Shown in pieces: positions 54,485 through 64,000 of a stretch of DNA of 64,000 nt. This DNA comes from Austropuccinia psidii. Lineage: Eukaryota > Basidiomycota > Pucciniomycetes > Pucciniales > Sphaerophragmiaceae. The stretch is from the NCBI GenBank assembly GCA_023105745.1, contig JALGQZ010000009.1, positions 6,881,937-6,945,936 on the forward strand, written 5' to 3'. Numbering within the stretch: the first letter of the stretch is position 1; every line of letters begins with the position of its first letter. The translations under genes were made by a program, and so were the position numbers. The notes under the pieces were generated by a model, which was not told the origin of the DNA, did no database searches, and worked only from the letters and a program-made list of their open reading frames with translations.

Positions 54485-55022
54485 TGACTAGAAGCTTCCA
54501 CCAAACCACTGACTCAGTCTATCCCCCAATCTCACCAGTCAGCTATCCTTAACCTAGCCACTTGCGTCAACCTCCAACAATGATAAAAACCACTACACCT
54601 GGTTATCCCATTCTGCCTAAATTACTCTTAGATCCCCCTCTTGCTCTCACTAAACACTATTTAATTCTCTCCTCTTTCCTCAATTATTTTTTTATTCTCC
54701 TCAGAAAAAAATTCTTATAATATTTCTATATTTTTCTCTATCTTATTCTTCACTTATCTAGTTATCAAACTACTTTTATTGACTTTTATGAACTCCACTT
54801 TCCATTAACATGAGACAAGTTTATTGTGATTTGTTCCTATACTTATTTCTGATCTCTTTTTCATCATCAGTATCTATTACTCCATTATGCACATGTAGCA
54901 TAGCCTTCTATTTATATTTAATGCTGTTTACTTGTCCTTTAGGTGCTAATCTCTTTACCTATTTTATTGTCTTTTGTGTATTTATTGAAATAAACCCTTA
55001 GTTTTACATCTAAGCTTTAACA
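54485..55022. repeat. LTR-like pyrimidine-rich repeat, copy II
   Basis: Partner of 52694-53237, 538 bp, direct orientation. The pair would bound a 2.3-kb internally deleted element. The orientation is ambiguous: the gag remnant suggests minus, while the RNase H left of copy I suggests plus for that neighbour. Confidence 0.5.
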
Positions 55023-55087
55023 TACCCACAGTCTCAAACACTTTCACTCAGACAAATTACAGGTAATAATACTCTCTTCATGACTAA

Positions 55088-56872
55088 TGTAAGGTGTGGA
55101 TATGAATCTTTGATTATAAATCAAGTACTTTTCCTGTCCTCAAAATTTGAATAAGGTACTATTCAATTAAAAAGAGTAAAATTTAAGAGTTTTGAGAGAA
55201 AAAATTCTAAAGTTGTTGTTTTTAAATTTTATAAGTATGAAACAATAATATTGTGAAGACTTATTGCTTTACCAACAATGAAAATTTATCCAAAAATATT
55301 CTACAAGAGATATTTAAGACTAAAAAAGAAATTTCAATTTTAATTAATTGAGCAAAGAACTTCAGGCAATTGATATAAAAACAAATCCTTTAAAAATATT
55401 ATTGAACATAAAAAAACACCCAAAAGTGAACAGAGTGAATTTGGAAGCAAAGTGACAAAGTTAACAATGGAGAAAGCTGCTTTAATTAACTTATGGGTTA
55501 GTTCAAGGGTAAAAATTGTTATAATTATTTTTTCACATGGTTAGAATGTTTGAAATTATTCAAGAAAAGTGATTGGAATCTTTTATTTATTGGTTGAACA
55601 GTGTTTAAATTAATTCTAAAAGGAAAAGATTCCAACTTAAAGAGAAAAGTGGAGCATAGAAGACATTCTTTTATAGCCAAAGATTTTCTTACTCCAAAGG
55701 TCAAATTTAGTCACTTCAGTCTTGAAATACACTCTTACAACAGAAAATCCAATTATGGCATCATTGAACCCTGGTCTGGACCAAAAAAGGGCTGGTTTTA
55801 GCCATTTTTTTGCTATTTTCAGCCATTTCAGACCCTTAAATCAGTCATTTCTATAGTAAAAACTGGTTTCAAGCCCTCAAAACACATCAGAATGTGTGGA
55901 AGAGATGTTGAAGACAGTGAAAACTGTTTTTCCTAAGATTATTTAGCTTAAGGATTGTTTTAACCCCTTGGAAACATTTAAAGCTGACCTGGTTGGTATC
56001 AAACCCTCATTCTCAATTGAGTCACAGACATTATGACTCAATTAAAGGCTAAAAGTGATAAACGTTTTCATGAATTTTGACAACCCATTCCTGTCAGCAA
56101 GGAAATTGGGGGAGTCTGGCACCCTTGGATCCAAGATTCCTCCCCCCTCCCATAATTAATCTTTCCAATTTATCTTTCATTTAATTCCTCATGATGAATT
56201 ACAATTGTAATTTAAATATGTAATTCAATTGAGGTTTTACAGTACACAATTGTAATGATTGATAACTCATATGTAATTCAAGTCTATTTACGTAATACAC
56301 ACACACATTTTGACATTTCAATTGAAAATAATTCAATTCCTCATAACTTCTAAGCTACACACCACACTTCAATTTTAACACAAAAATTGGTTTTTAACAC
56401 AACATGTGGTGTGAATTAAATAAAGGTTTTTAGGATGTTTAATTTTTGTACATAAAACACTAAAGACCCAAATAAAGCTTATTTTGAGCTGTGTTACAGA
56501 AATTTCACCCAAAGGTGACCCCACCTTATTTTTTATGAGTAATCCAATGGTGAAGTGCTTTTTATAAGTTTATTAATTTTATGAAAAGTCATAATAATTT
56601 TTGTTTAAATTTTTTAAAAAAACATTTCCATTTTGATATTTTTGCTCAAAATTTCTTTTTACTCAATTTTTTTAAGTAAAAATTTGTTTTCATAATTCTA
56701 AATTCCAATTTATTTTTTACTTTAAAATTAGAATTCAAATCCAAATTATATATATAAATCTTATATTTATATTTTAATATTTTTTTCATAATATAAATAA
56801 AGCTATTTATAATTATAATAGGATTTGTTATTTGTGGTGCTTTGGGTATATAGAAATACACCAAGGCTCACA
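55088..56872 (+). repeat. Family C LTR, copy 3 (5' LTR of copia 2)
   Basis: TGTAAGGTGTGG...GGCTCACA, 1785 bp, aligned with 8334-10138. It is followed 90 bp later by a copia gag on the same strand, so this is a 5' LTR. Flanks ACTAA (55083-55087) and ACTGA (56873-56877) match 4 of 5, which may be coincidence because the right flank of an intact element would be internal sequence. The TGAGTCA/TGACTCA pair is at 56017-56041. Confidence 0.65.
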
Positions 56873-56962
56873 ACTGACAAGGAAGATACAAAACATAAAA
56901 AACCTCTTCCCCTTCTGACCAGAAAAAACTTCCCATAATGGGGAAGAAGAACTAGTGGCCTA

Positions 56963-57705
56963 ATGCGGCAGAAGGAAATTCAAAACCACTGTGTTGAAGA
57001 AACTCTATCACCTATATCTGCTGACACTCAACCCTCAGCTGCAGGTAATAAAATCATTAATGCCAAAATTGAAACATGCATCATTATCAACAACAGCCTT
57101 GACTCTAGTAATTTTTCCAAAATTGTTGTTGGAGATGAAAAAATGGAAAACACTTATCTATTGTTTAATGAATTAACTAATTGCTTTGCCTCATCTACCT
57201 TCAACAGTCAGGTGGGAATTTGGATTAGATTCTCCAAAATCCCCTACAATGATAATCTATAATTCTTCATCACAGAACTACGGAAGAGTCTGAATAAAGT
57301 AAGAACTGTGGGAATAAAATTTGGTACTGAAACACTTGCCTGTGCTATCCTCACTAAACTACCTGATGAGCTCAATAGTTTTATAGAAAAGGTTACTCTC
57401 AACACCAAAACCCAAAGAAGTCCTGATGCAATTCTCAATTTCTTACATGATGCTGCCCTCAAGGAAGGGGCCTTGAAAACATCTAAAAAAATCCACTATG
57501 GACAGCAGAGTAGCTTTAAACATAGAAGCATTAAAGTTCAAGAATATTCACTATTGCAGTAATGGTGCATACAATCCTTTAGCCAACCATCCACCAGAAA
57601 AATGCTGGTAGCTCCACCATGAAAGCTGACCTTACAGAGATTGTAAAGCAGAAAAAGCAAACTACACCTTTGCTCAAGATTTACTAACCATAGATAAGTG
57701 AAAAA
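56963..57705 (+). pseudogene. Copia 2 gag, truncated by the CACTA element
   Basis: Frames 56963-57262 and 57308-57562 join after a short shift (the TAATTCTTCATCACAGAACTACG region still reads as F-I-T-E-L-R). Blocks F-I-T-E-L-R-K-S-L, V-G-I-K-F-G-T-E-T-L-A-C-A-I-L-T-K-L-P and L-H-D-A-A-L-K-E are UBN2/copia gag. After a second shift a zinc-like motif C-S-N-G-A-Y-N-P-L-A-N-H-P-P-E-K-C lies at 57555-57605, then T-F-A-Q-D-L-L-T-I-D-K. The sequence stops at 57714, where the CACTA terminus begins; protease and pol would lie beyond the window. Frame 57244-57462 minus is a shadow. Confidence 0.7.
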
Positions 57706-57714
57706 TTCAACATA

Positions 57715-57840
57715 CACTGGGGCGAATCTCGCGTCAATCGTCGGAAATTGACTTCACGTCAAGAAAACGTCAAGCAGGATAAAAGTCGAGCTTACGTCAA
57801 GCAAAAATCAAGCGAACGTCAAGAACACGTCACACTCTTG
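57715..57840. repeat. CACTA terminal sequence and ACGTCAAG subterminal repeats
   Basis: After the CACTG terminus, the core CGTCAA or CGTCA recurs at about 57733, 57756, 57768, 57795, 57817 and 57828, with ACGTCAAG as the best form, plus CGTCGG at 57741. Such short subterminal repeats are binding sites for the element-encoded DNA-binding protein in plant En/Spm; that function here is by analogy. Confidence 0.7.
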
Positions 57841-58477
57841 TCTTACACCAAATCCTGTGACATCCAATAATATTGGTTCCCCTGTGCCTTCAACTCAGAT
57901 TCCTCACCACCTGATGATCCTGCAACCATCCGATGATTGGTAAAAATTACACCAGACCCGCCTGTTTGCACACACACACATCAAAGAGGTCCTTCAGCCA
58001 GTCTTGATGTAGGCGGGGGGTTTGACTTCACCAGATCATCCATGAAGTGTGCGTGTGCATGGGCGGGGGCGGGTGCGGGTGGGTGTGCGTGTGCATGCGC
58101 AGGGAAGGTGCGTTTGCGTGTGCGGGTGGGTGTGCATGTGCATTGGCATGTGCGGGTGTGGGTGCATGTGCATTGGCGTGTGGGGGTGCGTTTGCATGTG
58201 CATTGGCGTGTGCGTGTGCACATGCGGGTGTGGGTACGCAACAGCCAATGGCGCAGTTAGAAATTTTGGATGCTGTGAAAGGTGAGTGTGTGGGTCATTT
58301 GATCATTGGACTTGGCTTCTTCACAATGTACCCAATGTCAAAATAGTAAGTTCTTTGTGGCAATGTGAAATAATGGGCTTTTCTTGTCACAATGGCATGT
58401 CTCTGTCACTAAATTTTGAGGCAGTTATTTCACTAGCAAAATTGCTAATGAATCTGAGAGATTTGCATTTTTGTAGA
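57841..58477. repeat. GT/GC-rich simple sequence with G-tract cluster
   Basis: A short (CA)n run at about 57969 is followed by a long alternating purine-pyrimidine stretch (58047-58240) built of GTGTGC, GTGCAT and GGCGTGTG units, including four or more G-tracts at 58059-58083 (GGGCGGGGGCGGGTGCGGG). All overlapping frames here are low-complexity artefacts. From 58260 to 58477 no gene is visible. Confidence 0.75.
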
Positions 58478-59065
58478 CTAAATATCATGAAATAACGGCT
58501 TTATCATTACAAGAAGTCCACATGACAGAGCTTTGTTATCATACAATCCACAGTTACCTTCTATTTCTTCTTCTGATGTAATCAAGTGTCCATCATCAAA
58601 ACCAAAAGCTTTATAAATATTGAGATGCGGCCAGTCTGGTAAGAAATTCACATCAATCTTCAAAGTTTTTAAGATCAGAAAGTTATTGTTCAGTATGCTA
58701 GATGGCTCAGAGACTTTGAAAATGCTATTAATAACCCCAAAACGTCATGAGTTGCCCCTAAGAAAATATATCACACTGTTTCTGACACTTTTGGATTCAG
58801 TTGAAAGTATATTGTTCCCAATATTAATGTTTGAAACTGGAAAATACCAAGGTGAGACAATCCTTGAAGTGGGATGACTTGTGGATTGCACGGTATTGTC
58901 TAAGCTGATCCAATTAACCATTTCCCTTGTTGCATGAAAAGTCTGTAAGTACTCAACCAGGCAATCATAATTTTGTTGGTCATGGCAGGATGGTTTGTTA
59001 TATTTATGGTGATTGAACAGGGCAGGTGGCTGTGATTCGAAAAGCTGTTTTATTTCACATGGCAC
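58478..59065 (-). pseudogene. CACTA transposase C-terminal region
   Basis: Frames 58745-59065 and 58478-58663 continue the reading of the transposase gene after frame changes. They contain W-I-S-L-D-N-T-V, I-V-S-P-W-Y-F-P-V-S-N and, after a shift, D-V-N-F-L-P-D-W-P-H-L-N-I-Y-K-A-F-G-F-D-D-G-H. I recognise no active-site residue. Placement next to the Tnp2 part and the shared strand make it the probable C-terminal domain. Similar tails occur in basidiomycete Tnp2-like proteins, from memory. Confidence 0.5.
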
Positions 59066-59169
59066 AGATGGGGATTTCAGGAGAACGGAAAGGTTGGAAC
59101 ATCGACAGATATGTTGAAGTAAGGTTTTATCTATATCATCTATTCAGAGTTGCAAAAAGTTAGTCTTAT

Positions 59170-61659
59170 TCAGTTCAGGTGTTTAATCAATGTGAATATA
59201 TTGATCTTATTAATTGACGTACATATCTTGTTATTTGTTGGCATCTTTGCAAATACTCCAATCAAGCGCTCATAACCCCATGTGGCTGAGGCTTGTGCTG
59301 GGCCCCAACGTTGGAGGAGTTCGGGAAGATGATCAGCAAAATGATGATTTGGTTTACTTTTCTGTTTTGGGAACAGGTGTTGATTGGAAAGGCGGAATTT
59401 TTTCCAATGTTCAGCAAATGAAGTCGCATCATCTATTGAAACAGTCCAGCTTGTGGCAATGTTGATAGCACTAATCAAATGGCATCTATTCTTGGCTAGT
59501 TCATTTGCAAGTTCTTCTGACTGACCCATTCTTCTTTGAGTGTTGGCAGATTGGTGTGCATCTAATGACATCTGTTGACTGAGCATTAGAAATGGAATAT
59601 AGACGTTATATAAGAGAGCCCATTCAGCAGCTTTTAAGCTACCATGAGAGGGGGAACCCATTTTGCAGGGTACTCTTGTCCAGGATGAGGGAATTATGGT
59701 CTCAGATATGATTCGTCGGAGATTCTCAAGAGCCTCACCCTTGATCTGGTGATCACTCAGTGCAGTGATATCCAATTCAGAGGGTATTTCAGAAGTGGGG
59801 ATGTAATTGGCATCAAATGAAGGAATCTCCACAGAACCACTAGATGGATGTTCTGTGTTAGAGGTGGGCATCGGGAAGTAGTGGGGAGTGGCTCATTTAT
59901 TATTTTTGCTGCGTCTCTTCTCAGGGAGCGGGCCTCTCTCAATGTGATTTTATCAAGAGAGCTGTTGGAGGTCTTGGAATCTGAGTCTGAACTGTTTGTG
60001 TCATTGGATTTCCTGCGGGACCTGAAGTAAATTTTTGATTTCAACTCTGGAATGCACAATTTGAAAGTTGCATGATCCTTCAAAATTCCAAGCATTAAAT
60101 TATGCATTATGTCAAGATTAACCATTCTGGTTGCATCCCAATACGGAAGGTCTTCCAAAATTGAATATCGCACTCCATACTCAGAGAAAATTGCTTGTCT
60201 GTGTTGTGGGGTTGCCCAAAGCCATTTGGCAATGGTTGATTTATGACTTTGGTATGAGCGCCTGTAGTGAAATTGAGGACCAATTTCTTCAATTTGAGCT
60301 TTGTGAATGGTGCAAAAAATTGCAAAAGTGGTTTCCTGAATGGGAAATAAATCCAGTAAGGTTGCGCATGGCAACCACATCCGCAATGGCTGTGAGGATG
60401 GCAACACGGATAAAGGATCCTGAAGGACCTGTTGAGGTGGGTGCAAAATGGTAACCTTGCCATAGCTATTTGAGCTCGTTGATGAGTGGAATTAATAGGT
60501 AATTCAATTGAAGCGCATTTGGCTCCTTCGGACCAGGGATGATTCATGCAACATAGACATTCTCGGGCTTCAATCTTTCACTTGGGGGGAGATTAAGACA
60601 AATAAGCATGATAGGTCCAATGCTAGCCAACTGGGTTGACTTTCCATGTGCATTAAACCAGTCCACATATATGGAGAAGGCCAATGCACCAGGAATAGAC
60701 ATGAATGGGGGGTCGTGAATATTTCTAGTGCCAGTGAAGCGTCTCCAGACCAATCCATCCCAGACGTCACATTTGGGGGAACCTTCAGGGGTTTGGGATT
60801 GTTGAGGTTGATGCAGAATTTCCATAATTCCAGCCCGCTGGAGGAATCTGGCAAGCCAATTTTTGAATGGTTGATAAATGAAATGTTTTGTTGGTATACA
60901 TTTTTGCTTCATGTTGGTTGTGTTTTGGGTGTGGGGTTCAGATTAATAGATGAATTTGCCTAATGATTGTGTGCAAGGGGGATCATGATCATTTGGGTCA
61001 TTATGGCGTTGACAGTGGGGTTGGTCAGTTTTGACTGATTCAGTAAGGCCATTAAGAGAGAAGCATTGAGGAAAACATATATAGTTTTGAATCACTGGCT
61101 CCAATTGGAGATGTTCAAATATGGTACTCAGATCTTGAGGTATATGGAATGCAGGAGCGGGGGGACCAGCTGAGCTTGAGATACTGGACTTGATCATCAG
61201 GTTCAGGGCGGGGTTGAGTATGCGTGAAGCCCTGCGGGGTAAATTATACCTTAATGATAGAATGGCAGATATTATCATTCCTAGGTCTTGTGGGGGAAGG
61301 GTTTGACTGCCACTATATGGTTTCTGTGCAGTTGAATTGAGACCCGCTGGAGTTGAGAAAGTGCTTTGGGTCAATTGTGAATAATCAGCTGGGAAGATTT
61401 GATCCAACAGAATTTGTGGGCACCCAGATCCTGATGCAGAAGTAGGGATGTTTGGAAGAGATTTGGGTGCAATGGTTGATTTGAGCTTTTTAATGTGCTG
61501 TTTATATTGGAAAGGTGTGAAGGCAACTCCATGCCTATGACCCTCAGGGGAAGAGTGTGTTTGAGTTGAGCAGTGTTGACACATGCATATATGCATTGAG
61601 GAATAGGGCCGGGTTGTCATTGTTGCAGGAATTGGGAGTATGGTTGGTTTGTGTATCAA
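59170..61659 (-). pseudogene. Tnp2-type CACTA transposase, decayed
   Basis: Met at 61659 begins an N-terminal region with C-Q-H-C and H-x-H pairs, a possible zinc module. In the same frame but after a TAA (about 60943) come Y-Q-P-F-K-N-W-L-A-R-F-L, P-F-M-S-I-P-G-A-L-A-F-S-I-Y-V-D-W-F-N and G-P-I-M-L-I-C-L-N-L-P-P. After two more stops and a one-base insertion in a T run (about 60310) the reading gives C-T-I-H-K, Y-W-D-A-T-R-M-V-N-L-D-I-M-H-N-L-M-L-G-I-L-K, the D-x-M-H block of Tnp2 transposases. After another shift (about 59870) come A-E-W and E-R-L-I-G-V-F-A-K-M-P-T-N-N-K. Family length and order fit; the copy is inactive. Confidence 0.75.
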
Positions 61660-62580
61660 TATCTATGGTTGATGTGAAAGTGTTTGGGAGTGTTATTAAT
61701 TGGAAATAAAATTGAGTGATTATTTATGAAGGGGGAGATGATTTGAGCCAGCTGAGGATTTTATCCCATTTGTAATGGTGCATGAGCTGCAGCGGATAAA
61801 TTGTAACATGTCTCATCTGGATGGCAGAATTGGTTAGGAGTTTAATTGGGTAAAATGCCATGCTGCTCAGTGCTCATACATATTCTAGTTTATTTACACA
61901 TCGTGATAGTGCGGGTTTGACCATTGAGGGGGTTCCATTAGTGAAGTGTTACCATTGAATTGAGGGGATTAACATTTAATCCATGTACGCTGGCACGCCA
62001 TTGTACATGGTTTAAACCTTATTACAGACATAACGAGATAACTCTATTACATATGGGGTTGGAGTGCAGCTAAAGTCTTGGTATTTGGTTTGAGTGCGGC
62101 AAGCTTTTAATCGGTTGGAATGTGATTTGGATTTTCTTGCCTTTCTTGAAAAGGTGATGTCTCTTTTGTGGGTAAATCCTTCATGAATATACCCCTTTAC
62201 AGATGTACAATGTTGTGGAATTTCAATGCATATATTGGCAGTTTGGATAATTCACAAAATGTGACAATGGGGAGGTGGAAATGTTACCAAATATGATTAC
62301 TTATGGATGATGGGTCCCCTTTCAGATCAAGGAAATATCACATTATATGCTGCTAGGCCGTGCAGGGTGGTTTCCGACAAAAGAGGAGGAGCTCAAGAGG
62401 AGGCAGGGAGGATTCTCCTCAAAAGAGTCTTATTTGACTTCCACACAACACTTGGTTCCAACTATTCATAGAATTTCTCTATTCTAAATTTGAAAAAATC
62501 TCATCTCATATCCCTCTATTTTATCACAATACTGAACTGTTTTATCAAGTTAAAAATATTACTGTACTTTTTCTGCCCTT
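61660..62580. promoter_or_regulatory. Intergenic region between divergent CACTA genes
   Basis: About 0.9 kb without a credible gene separates the transposase start (minus) from the plus-strand gene. Being shared by two divergent genes it probably holds both promoters. I could not identify specific elements beyond AT-rich stretches near 62500-62560, just upstream of the ATG at 62581. Confidence 0.4.
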
Positions 62581-64000
62581 ATGTCATCTTCCAAGTCACA
62601 TAAATCCCGCTCAGGTTCTGTTCATGACTCAGATAGTGAATCTAGCATAGAATATGTTCAAACACAATCACCATTGAGTCCCAACATTCCTCTCACAACC
62701 CCTATCACATCCTCAATGAATGTATCAGGTCTTAACATTGATGTGGGAAGTCCAAAGGCTCTAACTTCCAGCACTTGGGCGATCCCAAATATTTCCCTCA
62801 CTCCAATTCCCCCAAATCCCACTAATACACAAATGCATGTGTCTGAGGGGCCAGAAGGCACACCTCAAATCTCATCAAACGCTAATCCCCAATCAAACTT
62901 TCCACGTGAGTTCCTCCTTAATCCTGGTTGGAATCCAGTTGCATCCCAGGATCCCTTTGGACAAAGTAAACAGCCAACCCTCAATATTCCATCAGGATCT
63001 CAGGCTCATGTGGGCAATGAAAGGCGGCTTGATGGGGGGTGACGAGAAAGACCATTGGAAAATGTAACTTGGAACGGTCTGTCGGAGGGAAATCCAGGAT
63101 TGACACTTCATCAAAGTAAGTCATTTGAATTTTGGAGTAGAAACTTTTTCACAATTTGATATGTTTGTTTCATGGGTTAGATATGGCACCTAAAGGCAAG
63201 TCAGTCCGATCTCAGGAGCCAATTGAAGACTGTTAGGATGACCAGTCTTCATTAATGTTTTGATGTGTTAACTGATGATTTGCATGGCAGGTGATGAACT
63301 TTATGCATCTTCACCTCTGGTCCATAAAGAGAAAGTCACTGGACGACATCATCCATATACCTCCAAACCAAGAACGGGTCATGCCAGTACATCAAGAGAA
63401 ATAATTGTGGATGATGAGTATGAGAACATGTCTCCGACTCAAAGTGAAAGAAATGATGAACCAAGGAGGGACAATTTCACAGCGCATGAGCAAGGCACTC
63501 AATCAAATAGTGAGTTCACCCATCCTCAGCTGGGCTTTGCCCAGAGTATGCTTGAACAATCCAAGGTCAGACAGCAAAGGAACCAGGCCCTCAAAGCTCA
63601 CAATGTGGCGAAACATGCAAGCCAGAAGGAGCAACAAAAATGGCTGAAGGCAGAACTTCCAGAGAATGTCCATGGAATGAGATCAGCAGTACACTCCCAT
63701 TGCCTGTTCCTACTCAAAGTTAGGGATAAGGATTTTTCCTCACTACCAGCACCACCCAGCACAGAAGAGCGTGAAATTGCAATTCAAGTGGCTGGTCATC
63801 TTGGTTATGTCCCCAAGGATGTTTTCAATGAGCCATCAACACAGGCTCAGTCTCAGGGTTTCCAAAGCTACTGCGAAAATGAGCTCCACAAGCTAGGACT
63901 AAAGCGATTCACTTGGGACTGGGAGAGCTCATGGCAACATTTGTTCAATGAGCTGATGTCTATGGTGTTTTACCGTAAATTCCGTCTCGCACTTGTCAGC
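62581..64000 (+). CDS. Second CACTA-borne gene, spliced, 3' end beyond window
   Basis: I propose exon 1 62581-63115, intron 63116-63180 (GTAAGT...TTAG), exon 2 63181-63231, intron 63232-63290 (GTTAGG...TTAAC...CAG) and exon 3 63291 to beyond 64000. The reading frame is preserved across both junctions and exon 3 stays open for 236 codons. Exon 1 is Ser/Pro/Thr-rich and contains one in-frame TGA (63040-63042). Exon 3 has a basic Gln/Lys-rich helix (K-V-R-Q-Q-R-N-Q-A-L-K-A-H) and a more ordered end with S-Y-C-E-N-E-L-H-K-L-G-L-K-R-F-T-W-D-W-E. It may be the DNA-binding partner of the transposase by position; no family is recognised. Confidence 0.65.
63116..63180 (+). other. Proposed intron 1 of the CACTA-borne gene
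   Basis: 65 bp with a perfect GTAAGT donor and a GGTTAG acceptor. Removing it keeps the exon 1 frame continuous with the downstream exon. Confidence 0.6.
63232..63290 (+). other. Proposed intron 2 of the CACTA-borne gene
   Basis: 59 bp, GTTAGG donor, GTTAACTGA branch-point-like sequence about 25 bp before the GGCAG acceptor. Without splicing, the upstream frame hits TAG at the donor itself; with splicing it joins a 236-codon open frame. Confidence 0.65.

Larger units (their letters stand above)
57715..64000. mobile_element. CACTA/En-Spm-like DNA transposon (left end and body)
   Basis: The terminus CACTGGGGCGAATC at 57715 interrupts the copia gag and is preceded by ATA, a candidate 3-bp target duplication. 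Inside are clustered subterminal repeats, a decayed Tnp2-type transposase gene on the minus strand (58478-61659) and a spliced gene diverging on the plus strand (62581 onward). This two-gene layout is typical of the CACTA superfamily. The right terminus is beyond 64000. CpG content is clearly higher than in the retroelements. Confidence 0.75.

Noticed and set aside
57981..58285. Several overlapping frames of 70-107 codons on both strands
   Set aside because: They translate a GT/GC-rich simple repeat in every frame (His/Thr/Pro or Val/Cys/Gly repeats), so openness is compositional.

Overview
This is a transposon-dominated stretch of a fungal genome. The coding relics look like transposable-element polyproteins I recall from rust fungi (Pucciniales), most closely the myrtle rust Austropuccinia psidii. 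That species call rests on memory and needs a search. I see no single-copy housekeeping gene, tRNA gene, rRNA or CRISPR array. Most of the window is AT-rich and very poor in CpG. CpG-bearing sequence is concentrated in three places: the copia element at 25753-30722, the sequence it interrupts (about 25540-32590), and a CACTA-type DNA transposon that starts at 57715. I read these as the youngest or least decayed layers.

Layout. 1-2108: 3' end of a plus-strand LTR element (PPT plus LTR) that appears to cut into gypsy element 1. 2109-7887: gypsy element 1 (minus), with recognisable gag, protease, RT, RNase H, integrase and chromodomain-side remnants. 8334-10138: a long LTR (family C) abutting gypsy element 2 (minus, about 10139-16151). 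16787-42665: a nested structure. An LTR of family 1 is split by a giant LTR retrotransposon (16981-41408) with about 1.85-kb LTRs. The giant element contains an almost intact Ty1/copia element (25753-30722) and a solo family-1 LTR (38181-39616). Removing those two leaves a host element of about 18 kb. 44898-46337: another solo family-1 LTR with a perfect target-site duplication. 49600-51130: gypsy element 3, integrase to chromodomain. 51200-57705: copia remnants and LTRs. 57715-64000: a CACTA/En-Spm-like element with a decayed Tnp2-type transposase gene (minus) and a divergent spliced gene (plus) that runs off the window.

How the parts relate. Target-site duplications give a relative order: family-1 LTR first, then the giant element, then the copia element and a second family-1 LTR. 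The copia element still reads as one frame of about 1318 codons broken only by two TGA codons, and its primer-binding site matches the 5' half of an elongator methionine tRNA. The oddest non-coding structure is a series of about 13 small hairpins at 22172-25253. They share an 8-base loop and have stems that vary in a compensatory way.
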